A stretch of 64,000 nucleotides of DNA from Ovis canadensis (GCF_042477335.2 NC_091256.1:48315001-48379000); one strand, 5' to 3'. Shown: positions 1 to 28,836, numbered from the stretch's first letter. Numbers and translations are program-made. The notes: generated by a model not told the origin, from the sequence alone.

Positions 1-49
1 CATAAGGTGGGGATCTATGGGGCCATCTTAGAAGCTGCCTACTATGTAT
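1..49. other. unassigned left edge
   Basis: Short stretch before the first SINE. Nothing recognisable is seen in it. Confidence 0.5.
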
Positions 50-667
50 GGGCTTCCCAGGTGGCTCAGTGATAAAGAATCTGTCTGCCAAAGAAAGAGA
101 TGGGAGTTTGACCCCTGGGTCTGGAAGATTCTTTGGAGAAGGAAATGGCAACCCACTCCAGTATTTGTAAGGTATGGAGTTAGAGTAGGCAAGGTTCAGA
201 AAAAGAATGGGACTGGCACTCTACAGGAACAGATCACCTTTAATGAGGCAAGAAGGGGCAGCAGTCAGATTATCGAGCTGCTGCACTTATCTAAGAAAAA
301 AGTAAGTATATATAGGCATGTATGTAGAAAGCTACTGTCTTAAGGGGGCCTGTTCTTCTCCAAGGTTGCTGGGAGTAGTAATCTCTTAAATGGCTAGGGC
401 AAAGAGTTCTGGAGATGGGCCAGAGGCTGGGCCGGCTTGGAGCTGGGCGTAATCAACCTAATGTCTATTTTTCCTTCAGGTGAGAGAGTTCTTTGTTTTG
501 CCTCGAATGGTGGGGAGGACCTGGAGGGGAATTTTAATTCCAGGTTACCTTGACCCATGCAACTTTTCTTCAGTATTCTTGCCTGGGAAATCCCAAGGAC
601 AGAGGAATCTGACAGGGCTACTATCTGTGGGGCCCCAAAAAGAATTGGACATGACTTATCGACTGAA
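50..667 (+). repeat. Bov-tA type SINE, split in two by an LTR insertion
   Basis: The tRNA-like 5' half (50-165) starts with the GGCTTCCCAGGTGGCTCAG head typical of ruminant tRNA-derived SINEs and runs to the 'ccactccagtatt' segment. The 3' half resumes at 573 with 'gtattcttgcctggg' and ends in an A-rich tail near 667. The two halves are consecutive parts of one SINE consensus, separated by a 407-bp LTR and a duplicated 'gtatt'. The copy is diverged and non-coding, so short open frames across it are not genes. Confidence 0.85.
166..572. mobile_element. solo LTR of an endogenous retrovirus, inserted in a SINE
   Basis: A 407-bp segment begins TGTAAGG and ends TTCTTCA, the 5'-TG...CA-3' termini of retroviral LTRs. 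It is flanked by a perfect 5-bp duplication (gtatt at 161-165 and 573-577), the size expected for retroviral integration. The host sequence on both sides is one continuous SINE, which fixes the borders independently. No gag, pol or env sequence is present, so this looks like a solo LTR left after LTR-LTR recombination. Family and orientation were not determined. It lies about 1.5 kb upstream of the NTMT2 start codon. Confidence 0.75.
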
Positions 668-2071
668 AAAAAAGAAAAAGCAAACATAATGTGTTCATTT
701 GTATGCAGGTGGGTGGGTGTGTATGTGTGTTTTAGGGATGGTGGGCAGTCAGTGGTTGCACATGGCATGGGCCAAAGGAGTATGAGTTCTTATGAATTTT
801 TCCTGTTAAGAGTATAGGAGAGTTAAATGATAGTTGTCCCCACAGGAAACATATGACATTCACAAATCGAGAATTTGAGCCAGCTTAGTAAAGTGACTAT
901 TTCCAAAGGTGTGGTAAGTTAGGTACAGAGAATTGCAAGGAATAGTGCATTACCCGAGAGGTTGAGACAGCTTGGTGTATCTATCATTCTCCTGAGGTCT
1001 GAAGTGGCATGAGGAAGCAGCGGTTACCAGAACTGGGAGGGGGTTTTGTATGAGAAGACCCCAGGGTGGAAGCCATGACTTTTCACCTTATGAAGTAGTC
1101 AGCCAACAGCATCTCAACAGGGAGGGTGCCAGGGGAATAAATATGCTGAATCACTTTCTTCCACCCTTATGCTGGTACCACCCACTGGCAGAACTCAACC
1201 AGAAGCCAGAAGGCAAGACATCCACTAATATGGTCAATACAGTCCAGTCTCCAACCACACACAGTAATGTGGGAACAGCAGACAGTAGATCAGGAGGACA
1301 CTGAGAAGATACCCAGTACAGATTTCAAAGGAGTGCATATGAGGAAAATCATATCCTTAATAGGGAAAAATGAAGAAACAGTCTTCCATGACTAGGTATT
1401 CAGTGCAAGCTAGATGGAAGAGTTTGCTGACAGAGAAAGGTATTTAACATCAGAACAGGCTTTCATATAATTGCGTCTCTTGAAGATCCTCAGAAATGGG
1501 AAACATGCATCCATCTCTAGGAAAAGATTTAGGCAAAACTGAACTGATGAAAGAAGCATGGGTAGCTAAGATGACTTTGAAGGGTCCTTGTAACTTGAGG
1601 ATTTGGCATTCCAGGAGGAGGGATGGAAATCAGGGAACTGGATCTCCTACAAAACATTCACAACTCTTTGAAATGGAAATGAGGCTCTTCCAATTTAGGA
1701 ATCAAATTAAAGCAAGTATTCAGGGTGTTAGCAGGCTGTGCTCCTGCTTGTTTGAAGTGGCAGCTAAAGGAGGGAGGTGTGCTTTTCCCTGGATGAAGCA
1801 GGATCTCGCTCAGCCTGTTTTCATCTTTACTTAGCACCTGCTGGCCAGGAGTGGTGTCGCCCGAGCAATCAGACAGTAGACGTGCCAAGAGTCTGACCTC
1901 CCCGTGTCTGCTGCCCCTCCCCCAAGCCCCATGACACCTCTCCTGATATAGATGGACAGGGGTTGGTTTAAAATGACAGTCTCAAGTTCGTGTAGGAAGA
2001 GAAAGTTAATTCAAAGAAACTGTCAGGCAAGCTTCCTCTCTCTGTAGGAATAATTATTATCCCCTTTCACC
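668..2071. other. NTMT2 upstream flank, no second gene seen
   Basis: About 1.4 kb of mostly unique-looking DNA between the split SINE and the NTMT2 start codon. Open frames here are short, overlap on both strands and resemble no protein I know. A stretch around 1130-1300 has the feel of an old interspersed repeat, but I cannot name it. No CpG island or convincing TATA box is visible. A pyrimidine-rich tract ending in an AG at 2046-2047 looks like a splice acceptor, so the true first exon may be non-coding and further upstream. Confidence 0.4.
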
Positions 2072-19510
<17,439 letters not shown>

Positions 19511-20011
19511 CCAGCTGCCGGAGTGAATGACTGCACTGCACAGAGGTGCTTTGGGAAGAGTGGCCCTCCTCTAATTCACAAGTTACACCCCTTGTGATCC
19601 ATGGAGGACTGAACAGAAGGGAGACAATGTATGTTTCAAAACAGTTGATGTCACGTTTCCACTAATTATGTAAGTACATGTGCACACGCTGTGACTTTTC
19701 CAAAAGATAAATGGAATGTGACATCTGGAAAAACATCTAAACTGTACCAGTGTACCCATAAAAACAGGGAAGGGAGCAACGTTCACAAAATATAAACTGC
19801 GTTGATCTCTGAAGGTTTGCATGAAAGAGTAGTTTAGGGTGGGCGGGATAAAGTCTAGACCACCATTCTCTGCCCTCACGCTAGATGCTTTACCCTTCCT
19901 TCCTCTTTGGGAATATTACTTCTCTTAGACAAAAATCTCCCCCTAATTAAGAAAGCACCAGTCAAAATAACCTTGTAAAACAATTCCATTACTTAATTTT
20001 GTCTTTAGCGG

Positions 20012-20017
20012 AATAAA
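20012..20017 (+). promoter_or_regulatory. NTMT2: candidate poly(A) signal of NTMT2
   Basis: First AATAAA after the stop codon, giving a 3' UTR of roughly 520 nt with cleavage expected near 20035. No transcript evidence is available here. Confidence 0.5.
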
Positions 20018-20035
20018 AGAATATGGTTTCACTTT

Positions 20036-21056
20036 CTATTTGGGGTCAGTTTCTCTGCCTAATGATGTAATATGGATGTAATTTCATAACAGAAGTCTGC
20101 ATTTCAGTGATGGGGAAATGTCTCCTTTCAGGAGAAAATGTTTTACCCTTGAAATTTCAGCTGTGAACATATAAGTGAATGTCACTGATAATCTAATTTT
20201 AGTCACTGGCTTCTAACACAGCTTGCTTCGTTGCAGTTGCTCCTGTTTCCTTGATTGATAAGAATGTACACTGGAAAGAGATAAGAAATGGTAAACCTGA
20301 AAACTGAACTAACTGCATTAGTTTAATTAATTAGCTTAATTAAAAATATCTAAAATCTTTCAAAAATAAAAATGCAATTTAATTTCTATTAGCAGAATGT
20401 TTAAATATAACTTCTATTTTATTTAAAATGCTCTAAAGTCTTCATGTGAAGGATTTATTTGTCTTTTGATGTATTATATATTGAGTCTTCTATGAAATAC
20501 AATCAATTTAAGTAAAGAAAATCTGTTAAATGCATATGTTATCACCCTAAAATCATGTTTGTAAGTCACAGCTCTAAATTAGGAGGAAAATAATTATTAT
20601 AAAACACTATGTTGATATAGCATGACTTAGTAGTTTGACTTTATGTCCTGGAAAATTATGTCACTCTGCCACTGGCACCTTCCAGCTGCAGTATGTCATT
20701 CACAACATTTTAGGGTAATGTAACAAAATGTGAGTTAAAACCATTGCTGGAGAAACCAGAGACCAAAATTAAATAAAACGGTGAATCATTACCAAACAGA
20801 ATTACTGTGACAAAACAAGAATTCTCATGTTTTCATCCTCTGTGTATTGAAAAAAAAATTAACTAAATCTTCCTTTTCAGCCCATCCTAGGCATTTTCTG
20901 CTTCTTTTACACTTAGCACCCTTATTCTCTTACTTCTTGACTTTCTGTTTTGCAAGTACTCACATGCTGATTGACACAGCTGTCCATTCCTCAGCATCCC
21001 GGTTCCTGAGCTCAAGCAGGAAATAACATAACTGTCCCATTAATATGAATACATGA
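20036..21056. other. AT-rich flank downstream of NTMT2
   Basis: About 1 kb of AT-rich sequence, possibly containing further poly(A) sites. No gene or repeat is recognised. Confidence 0.4.
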
Positions 21057-22168
21057 GTTCCAGAAAAACATCTATTTCTGCTTTATTGATTATGCCAAAG
21101 CCTTTGACTGTGTGGATCACAGTAAACTGTGGAAAATTCTGAAAGAGATAGGAATACCAGACCACCTGACCTGCCTCTTGAGAAATCTGTATGCAGGTCA
21201 GGAAGCAACAGTTAGAACTGGACATGGAACAACAGACTGGTTCCAGATAGGAAAAGGAGTATGTCAAGGCTGTATATTGTCACCTTGTTTATTTAACTTA
21301 TATGCAGAGTACATCATGAGAAACGCTGGACTGGAAGAAACACAAGCTAGAATCAAGATTGCCGGGAGAAATATCAATAACCTCAGATATGCAGATGACA
21401 CCACCCTTATGACAGAAAGTGAAGAGGAGCTAAAAAGCCTCTTGATGAAAGTGAAAGAGGAGAGCGAAAAAGTTGGCTTAAAGCTCAACATTCAGAAAAC
21501 GAAGATCATGGCATCTGGTCCCATCACTTCATGGGAAATAGATGGGGAAACAGTGGAAACAGTGTCAGACTTTATATTTTTGGGCTCCAAAATCACTGCA
21601 GATGGTGACTGCAGCCATGAAATTAAAAGATGCTTACTCCTTGGAAGAAAAGTTATGACCAACCTAGATAGTATATTCAAAAGCAGAGACATTACTTGGC
21701 CGACTAAGGTCCATCTAGTCAAGGCTATGGTTTTTCCTGTGGTCATGTATGGATGTGAGAGTTGGACTGTGAAGAAGGCTGAGCGCCGAAGAATTGATGC
21801 TTTTGAACTGTGGTGTTGGAAAAGACTCTTGAGAGTCTCTTGGACTGCAAGGAGATCCAACCAGTCCATTCTGAAGGCGATCAGCCCTGGGATTTCTTTG
21901 GAAGGAATGATGCTAGAGCTGAAACTCCAGTACTTTGGCCACCTTATGAGAAGAGTTGACTCATTGGAAAAGACCCTGATGCTGGGAGGGATTGGGGGCA
22001 GTAGGAGAAGGGTACGACCGAGGATGAGATGGCTGGATGGCATCACGGACTCGATGAACGTGAGTCTGAGTGAACTCCGGGAGATGGTGATGACAGGGAG
22101 GCCTGGCGTGCTGCGATTCATGGGGTCGCAAAGAGTCGGACATGACTGAGCGACTGAACTGACTGAAT
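21057..22168 (+). mobile_element. 5'-truncated BovB LINE with an open reverse-transcriptase fragment
   Basis: From 21058 the BovB ORF2 frame runs unbroken to the stop at 22147-22149, about 363 codons. It starts just before RT motif A (FIDYAKAFDCVDH), keeps the catalytic YADD box (codons at 21388-21399), and runs through the C-terminal region to QRVGHD. The endonuclease and N-terminal RT parts are absent, so it cannot be autonomous. The 3' end is the usual 'gactgagcgactgaactgactga'. A near-perfect 13-bp duplication flanks it (aatatgaatacat at about 21043 and aataagaatacat at about 22166). It looks like a fairly young insertion. Confidence 0.9.
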
Positions 22169-22408
22169 AAGAATACATAATCTTTAACTCAGTTGAATCT
22201 TTGGAATAGATCAGCAGTCCCTTTTCTCTTCCTATGTAATTTTCTGTTCTTCTTAGAAAACTTCCAGATCTTTATTGAGCCACAAAAATTCCCAACTCCA
22301 TATCTATTTTTTACTTAATTGCCAAAACAAAAATTAGGAAGTAAATTATACCAATATCTCCTCTCTATAACAAGTTAATAACTAGTACAAGGTAAAGGGA
22401 AGAGCGAG
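22169..22408. other. unassigned intergenic
   Basis: Short AT-rich spacer between the BovB copy and a SINE cluster. Nothing recognised. Confidence 0.4.
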
Positions 22409-22623
22409 TTTTCCTGGTGCCTTGCAGTCAAGAATCTGCCTGCCAATGCAGGAGACATAGGTTTGGTCCCTGGATCTGGAAGATCCCGTGGAGAAGGAAA
22501 AGGCAATCCACTCAGGTATTCTTGCCTGGAGAATCCCATGGGCAGAGGAGCCTAGCAGCCTACATAGTCCATGGGGTCTCAAAGAGTCGGATACAACTGA
22601 AGCGACTGAGCATGCATGCATGC
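22409..22623 (+). repeat. Bov-tA type SINE, member A of an inverted cluster
   Basis: Forward copy: 'gttttcctggtgcc' head, 'gccaatgcaggagac', 'tattcttgcctggagaatcc' and the tail 'gcgactgagcatgcatgcatg'. Confidence 0.85.
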
Positions 22624-22798
22624 ATGGACTGTAGTCCACCAGGCTCCTCTGTCCATGGAATTCTCCAGGCAAGAATACTGGCATGGGTTGCCATGCCCTC
22701 CTCCAGGCGATCTTCCTGACCCAGGGATTGAACATTCAGCTCTTATGTCTCCTGCACTGGCTGGTGGGTTCTTTACTGCTAGTGCCACCTGGGAAGCC
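22624..22798 (-). repeat. Bov-tA type SINE, member B, inverted
   Basis: Reversed copy running from 'ggactgtagtccaccagg' to the head 'gtgccacctgggaagcc'. It lacks the terminal 40 bases or so of the SINE 3' end and directly abuts member A, so A and B can pair over about 170 bp. Confidence 0.85.
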
Positions 22799-22850
22799 TG
22801 GGCTACAGTCCGTGGAGTTGCAAAAGAGTCAGACACGATTTAGCAACTAA
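22799..22850 (+). repeat. SINE 3'-end piece, member C of the cluster
   Basis: 'gggctacagtccgtggagtt' to 'gacacgatttagcaacta' is only the last 50 bases of a forward SINE. It is probably the displaced end of an element broken by the inverted copy. Confidence 0.7.
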
Positions 22851-23389
22851 AGGGAAGAGTAGCTTGAGAGGTGAGGCCATCAGAGTCAGAGCATGCTGCC
22901 TGATAGTTCATCTGAAGGTTAGCATGTGTTTAAAAACAATGGAAAGATCTGAGGTTACAAGGAAGGGGCTGAATTTTCTGGTCTTCTGAGTAGAGTCAAG
23001 GATGCTATAGAAGGAAGGCATTTGGAGTGAGACCTACTCCAGCCATCTTCAACAAGGCAAACATATTTCTGATGTTTATCAATGCATCTGTGTTGTATGG
23101 TAAGTGACAGTCTACATTAGTTCATAGTCCAAGTGCCCCAAAATCATTTGGGCAGATTTTATAAAATAGAGATTCCCAGGCCCTGTCCCCATGAGAATCT
23201 GATTCTGTGAAATGGGATCAAATAACTTGTATTTTTTAAGTTCTAAACTGATTCTGATCATTACTTTTGAGGATACTGATAAAAGAGGTGTGGAGCTGGG
23301 CTCTTCAGAGTCAAAGGAAGATAAGATAGGGCAGGCAAGATGCAGGCCAGGTTCAGGGAAGTAGCTGGATGGTGAAATCCATTCTCCAC
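22851..23389. other. unassigned intergenic
   Basis: About 540 bp of unique-looking sequence with no recognised feature. Confidence 0.4.
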
Positions 23390-23666
23390 ACCGACGCTAG
23401 CTTTCTAAAACCTGAACTGCCCATGTTATGTATAAACTTTCAATGACTCCTCATCACTGATAAAATGAATTCCCATCACCTTAGAATGACATAAAGCCTT
23501 TTGTGATCTAGCCCTGGCTTCTCTCTCCAGCCTCAGTTTTCCCACATTTCTTGAAATTGTGCTTAACTACTTATAGATCTCTCAAGGAGCTATGACTTAT
23601 GGCACATGGCATTTACTGATGTTACTTCCTTATCTCTCATTCTTACTTTGTTTATTTTTATTTTTA

Positions 23667-24000
23667 AAATTTTTTGGCCATACCACGTGGCATGTGGGAT
23701 CTTAGTTCGCCGACCAGGGATTGAACCCATCAATGCCCCCCATTTGAAGCTGAGCCTGGCTCAGTGGGTAAAGAATCTATGGGCAATGCAGGAGACACAG
23801 GACACATGGGTTTGATCCCCAGGTCAGGAAGATCCTCTGGAGGAGGAAAGTGGCAACCCACTCCTGTATTCTTGCCTGAAGAATCCCATGGACAGAGAAG
23901 CTTGGGGGGCTACAGTCCATGTGGTCCCAAAGAGTTGGACATGACTGAGGAACTAAGTACACATGCATGTTCTAACCACTGGACCATCAGGGAAGTTCCA
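23667..24000 (-). repeat. CHR-type SINE split by a Bov-tA SINE
   Basis: Left part 'tttttggccataccacgtgg' to 'gggattgaaccc' (23667-23742), and right part 'tctaaccactggaccatcag' to 'ggaagttcc' (23970-23999). These are successive parts of one reversed CHR-like tRNA-derived SINE. Confidence 0.75.
23743..23967 (+). repeat. Bov-tA type SINE inside a CHR SINE
   Basis: Forward copy with 'gcctggctcagtgggtaaag', 'tattcttgcctgaagaatcc' and 'gagttggacatgactgagg'. It interrupts the CHR-type element on both sides. Confidence 0.8.
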
Positions 24001-24248
24001 GAATGTCTCCTATTCTTTTTGTCTGTCTCAGATTGTAAAGATGTTACTGACTCTAGAAAAGCCTCCTTCCAGGTGCTGGGTTAGATGCCCCTACTATGTG
24101 CCACCCTCATACCATCTGCTTAACGTGTCACAGCACTTATCATGTGCCATTGTCATTGCTTGCTTACCTGTCATTTCCCCTATTAAACTCTGAGCTCCTT
24201 AATGGGACATTCACGTTAGAGCCTCAGTTTTTATCATATGCCCTGGTT

Positions 24249-24459
24249 ATTGTTGTTTAGTCACTAAGTTGTATCTGATTCTTTTGAGACCCCATGGACC
24301 GTAGCCTGCCAGGCTCCTCTGTCCATGGAATTTCCCAGGAAAGAATACTGGAGTAGGTTGCCATTTTCTTCTCCAGGGGATCTTCCTGACTCAGGGATCA
24401 AACCCACGTCTATTGCATTGGCAGGTGAGTTCTTTACCACTTATCCACCAGGGAAACCT
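24249..24459 (-). repeat. Bov-tA type SINE
   Basis: Reversed full-length copy from 'tgttgtttagtcactaag' to 'atccaccagggaaacc'. Confidence 0.85.
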
Positions 24460-24477
24460 ATATCCCCTACTACACTG

Positions 24478-24682
24478 AAGTGAAGTAGTGAAATGGAAGT
24501 CGCTCAGTCGTGTCTGACTCTTTGTGACCCCATGGACCATACTGTCCATGGACTTCTATAGGCCAGAATACTAGAGTGGGTAGCTGTTCCCTTTTCCAGG
24601 GGATCTTCCCAACCCAGGGATCGAACCCAGGTCTCCGACATTGCAGGCAGATTCTTTAGCAGCTGAGCCACAAGGGAAGCCC
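24478..24682 (-). repeat. Bov-tA type SINE
   Basis: Reversed copy from 'gaagtcgctcagtcgtgtctg' to 'gagccacaagggaagccc'. A related 'ctac..cactgaag' sequence occurs on both sides, a likely imperfect target-site duplication. Confidence 0.85.
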
Positions 24683-25085
24683 AACTACCTCACTGAAGGA
24701 AGTCCAAATTTTACTGAAAGTATGTAAGTAGAGAGACTCAGGGGACAGTCTGTTTCAAGAGGCATCAAACAGGAATCAGAGCAAAGCAGCAAGAAAAACC
24801 AAGAGCTTCTAAAGTTCCATGAGCACTGGAATGTACAAGACAGGTCCAAGGAGTAACCAAACAATGCAAACTGGCAAGAACCAGGAAAGGCACAGAAATA
24901 AGGCAGCAGTAAGCTCAGGGGTCAGACTTATGGGAGAAGACTGTGGCCAGAAAGTTAGGTCCTGGGGCAAAAGCCTGCCTAGTTAGGAAATCTCTTTTTT
25001 CAATAGCAGCCAATTCAAGGATATGGCCAACCAAAGACCCATAGTTTCATTAAGTGCGAAGGTATACCTCATAAGAGAGACATGT
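24683..25085. other. unassigned intergenic
   Basis: About 400 bp of purine-rich unique-looking DNA. Nothing recognised. Confidence 0.4.
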
Positions 25086-25098
25086 TAAAATTGTGAGT

Positions 25099-25298
25099 GA
25101 AACAAACAAAAAAAAAAAGTGAAAGTGTTAGTCACTTAATCGTGTCCAACTCTTTAAGACCACGTGGAATTCTCCAGGCAAGAATTTTGGAGTGGGTTTC
25201 CATTCTCTTCTCCAGGGCATCTTCCCGACCCAGGGATTAAACCTGGGTCTCCTGCGTTACAGGCAGATTCTTTACCATCTGAGCTACCAGGGAAGCCC
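25099..25298 (-). repeat. Bov-tA type SINE with perfect 13-bp target-site duplication
   Basis: Reversed copy with an A/T-rich tail at its 3' side (25103-25118), ending at the head 'gagctaccagggaagccc'. taaaattgtgagt is duplicated at 25086-25098 and 25299-25311. Part of the SINE middle is deleted. Confidence 0.95.
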
Positions 25299-25311
25299 TA
25301 AAATTGTGAGT

Positions 25312-26339
25312 AGGTCTTAACAAAGTGACTTGTAATCCTCATCTGCTTCCTGCAAAGCAACAAGTCCGAAGGAGCAGCTAGGCTTAGAGAAAGTCAGTCC
25401 TTTTCTGAAAATTGAAGAGAAGTGGAAGGTGCGCACCTGTACTTCATAGATGAATTAATTGCAAACATGTCTGCAGTTGTAGGTGAACTTTGGAGGACCC
25501 CTTGGTTTATACAATGATTCATGAAAGGGTGCAGTCTTCACCTACCTCCTCTTCTGCGAACCTGAGCCACCACTCCTCAGCAATAGTATAGAAGCATGCC
25601 AAATCTCAAGGGGTCAACAATTTTATAGATTCAGGATCATCATAAAAATATAAAACAAAATGAATAAGGTCACCCACATGAAAGATGAGCTGCTTTATAC
25701 TGTGGACACATTTTGGCCCCATTCTGTAACTCCACCATTTCCTATAACTGGTCTGTTTTGAGTGATGTACTGGGGAGAAGACCTGTGTGAGATATATTCA
25801 GCTGCCTGTCAGGAATAATTAAAACCAGTTGTGTTATTGCTTTCTTTAGTTCTAGCTGATTCTTTGATGCTTTGGTGTCTATGCCAGAAAAATACCTCTT
25901 ATAATCATCAGAGGCCAGTGTTTTCACAAAGGTCACTGCAAGCTAATTAAGCAAATATGTGAAAAATAGTTTAAAATTATCTCAATTAGTAGAGTGTGTG
26001 TATACATACATCTGAAGTGGGGTTAAGGAGAGACTGTTAAAATAGTAACTGACTTGCAGAGTTAGTGACTTGGTGTCAGAGACCTACACATATATAGCAC
26101 CTTTGTACGTTCATTAGGTTGGCATGATTTGTCCTTTTTCTAGGTGACAGGCTGTATCACTTACTGCAAATAAACACGCAGGAGCTGTCCAAGAAGAATG
26201 TGACTCTGTAATGGGCAAGAGAGATACAAAAATAATAATAAACTAGGATAAAAAGATTAAAATAATAGTATGTACAAAGAATTAAATAACATAGAGAATA
26301 GATTGACTTACTACATCTCTGGGATTGGAAGGAGTTCAT
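25312..26339. other. unassigned intergenic
   Basis: About 1 kb. No repeat or gene recognised; small minus-strand open frames carry no known motif. Confidence 0.4.
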
Positions 26340-27166
26340 ACAGATTCCATTCATTCAGTACATATTTTCCGGATGCCTACTATGTGCCACACACTGCTCT
26401 ACGGTCTCAGGATACACAGGGAGTAAAAGCCAAAAATCGCTGGCCTTGTGGAGCATGTATTCTAGAAGAGATAGTATTACAATAAATATAAATTAGTAAA
26501 TTATTTTTTAATGTTAGAAAGTGGCAAATTTTGGAAAAAAGAGCAGGGAAAAAATAGAGGAAAGTAAGGGGAATTGAGATTCATAGAGGGAGACTGTAAT
26601 TTCAAATAGTGGCCAGGATTGGTTTTGCTGAGGACGTGACATTTGAGCACCAAGTTAAAAGGGTGAGGGCATTGGCTATATCGGTATTTAGCCAATATCC
26701 ACACACGGGCAGCTGATGCAAATACTCAAGTCTTGAGTCTGCCTGGGCTATCTGAGAAACAATAAGGAGGTTAGTGCAGCTGCAGCTGAGTGAATGAGGG
26801 AGAGAATGTAGAAAGAGAAGAGCTTTAGGGATATGCCTGGGGCCAGATCACACAGGGTCTGGTAGGTTATGGAAAGGATTTTTGTACTGACCAAGAATGG
26901 AGGACATTACAGAGTTTTGAGCAAAGAAGGGACATGATATGACCTGTGCTTTTAATTCTTCTGGTTGCTGTGTTGAGCAAAGGTAACAGTAGGGTGAGGA
27001 TGGAAGAAAGGAGACCAGCTAGACGAAGATGTGGTAAGTTATGGCTAATGGTCCAAATTCTACTTGTTGCTTTTTTGTAAATAAATGTATATCAGAGTAT
27101 GGCTACACCTAATTGCACTATAGTTGCCACAATGACAACATGGCCTACATTTACTAAATGGCCCTT

Positions 27167-27216
27167 ACACACACACACACACATACACACACACACACAC
27201 ACATACACACACACAA
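27167..27216 (+). repeat. (CA)n microsatellite
   Basis: About 50 bp of ACAC interrupted twice by 'acatac'. Confidence 0.9.
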
Positions 27217-28056
27217 AGCAAACAAAAAACCTATCCTAATCCCTAAATTATCATATTGCAGAAATCCAGGAGTAAAGTAATGGTGGGTCAGATCAGGGTG
27301 GCAGTAATGATGATACTGGGAAGTGTTTGATTCCGGCTATGTTTGAAATTACAGCCAACTCTATTTGCTAATGATTGTGTGTGGGAATGTAACAGAGAGA
27401 AGTCAAAGATGAGTGTAAATTTTTTTTGACTGGAACCAGAACATTGTTTCTATCATTTGAGATAAGGAAAGTTGATAGTGAAACAGTTTTCATGGAGAGA
27501 TCAGGAATTAGAACTGTTTAAGCTCAACAGTTGTGTGTTTTTAGATGACAATGACACTCAGTGAAGATATTGAGAAGCCCATTGAATACGCAGGTCTGAA
27601 GTTCAGGAGAGAAGTCTGGGAGAAGTGGAAAATTAGCATAGAGATGGTATTCAGAGCCATGATCCTGGATGAGAGTGTAAAAGAATGAGTGAACATAGAA
27701 TGACAAAGGAGCAGTTAAACATTAAGAGAATGGGAAGAAGAAGAAAAACTGCAAAGGAGACTAAAGTGTGAACAATACTGTAAAGCTAGAGTGGAGCATT
27801 CTGGAAGCCAAAGCAAAGGAAGTATATCAAGGAAAACAAAGGAATTGGCTATCAACTCTTTCTAGTAATTTAAGTAAGAGGAGAACTGAGAATTGACCAT
27901 GCAGTTTTGATAAGTAAGTAGGAACAAAAGCTGGGTTGGAGCATTTATTAATAAATATGGGAGGAAAAGAATTGTAGAGAATGAATATAAACAACTTGTT
28001 CAAGGGGTTCTACGAGAAAGGGAAACACTTGTGAACAAATAAGGCAACATCAAGGA

Positions 28057-28836
28057 GATGACAGCACCCTTATGGCAGAAAGTGAAGAGGAGCTAAAAAG
28101 CCTCTTGATGAAAGTGAAAGAGGAGAGTGAAAAAGTTGGCTTAAAGCTCAACATTCAGAAAACGAAGATCATGGCATCCAGTCCCATCACTTCATGGGAA
28201 ATAGATGGGGACACAGTGGAAACAGTGTCAGACTTCAATTTTTTGGGCTCCAAAGTCACGGCAGATGGTGACTGCAGCCATGAAATTTAAAGACGCTTAC
28301 TCCTTGGAAGGAAAGTTATGACCAACCTAGATAGTATATTCAAAAGCAGAGACATTACTTGGCTGACTAAGGTCCATCTAGTCAAGGCTATGGTTTTTCC
28401 TGTGGTCATGTATGGATGTGAGAGTTGGACTGTGAAGAATGCTGAGCGCCGAAGAATTGATGCTTTTGAACTGTGGTGTTGGAGAAGACTCTTGAGAGTC
28501 TCTTGGACTGCAAGGAGATCCAACCAGTCCATTCTGAAGGAGATCAAACCTGGGATTTCTTTGGAAGGAATGATGCTAAAGCTGAAACTCCAGTACTTTG
28601 GCCACCTCATGAGAAGAGTTGACTCATTGGAAAGACTCTGATGCTGGGAGGGATTGGGGGCAGGAGGAGAAGGGGATGACCAAGGATGAGATGGCTGGAT
28701 GGCATCACAGACTTGATGGACGTGAGTCTGAGTGAACTCCGGGAGCTGGTGATGGACAGGGAGGCCTGGCGTGCTGCGATTCATGGGATTGCAAAGAGTC
28801 GGACACGACTGAGTGACTGAACTGAACTGAACTGAA
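28057..28836 (+). mobile_element. 5'-truncated BovB LINE fragment
   Basis: It starts exactly at the two catalytic aspartates of the RT box (gatgac) and runs to the (ACTGA)n tail at 28817-28836. The ORF2 frame is broken by a stop at 28288-28290 and by a short deletion near 28633. Possible target-site duplication caagga/caaggg. It splits the ancient tract at 26340-29820. Confidence 0.85.

Larger units (their letters stand above)
23390..24248 (+). mobile_element. L2 LINE 3' fragment interrupted by nested SINEs
   Basis: Left part (23390-23666) has the L2 sequence pattern 'aatgactcctcatcactg' and 'aagccttttgtgatctagccc'. The right part (24001-24248) continues with 'cacagcacttatcatgtgcc' and 'aaactctgagctccttaatggg'. 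Between them sit a CHR-type SINE and, inside that, a Bov-tA SINE. The insertion order is therefore L2, then CHR, then Bov-tA. Confidence 0.65.

Noticed and set aside
394-768. 124-codon minus-strand frame
   Set aside because: It spans the 3' end of the LTR and the split SINE, so it is repeat-derived.
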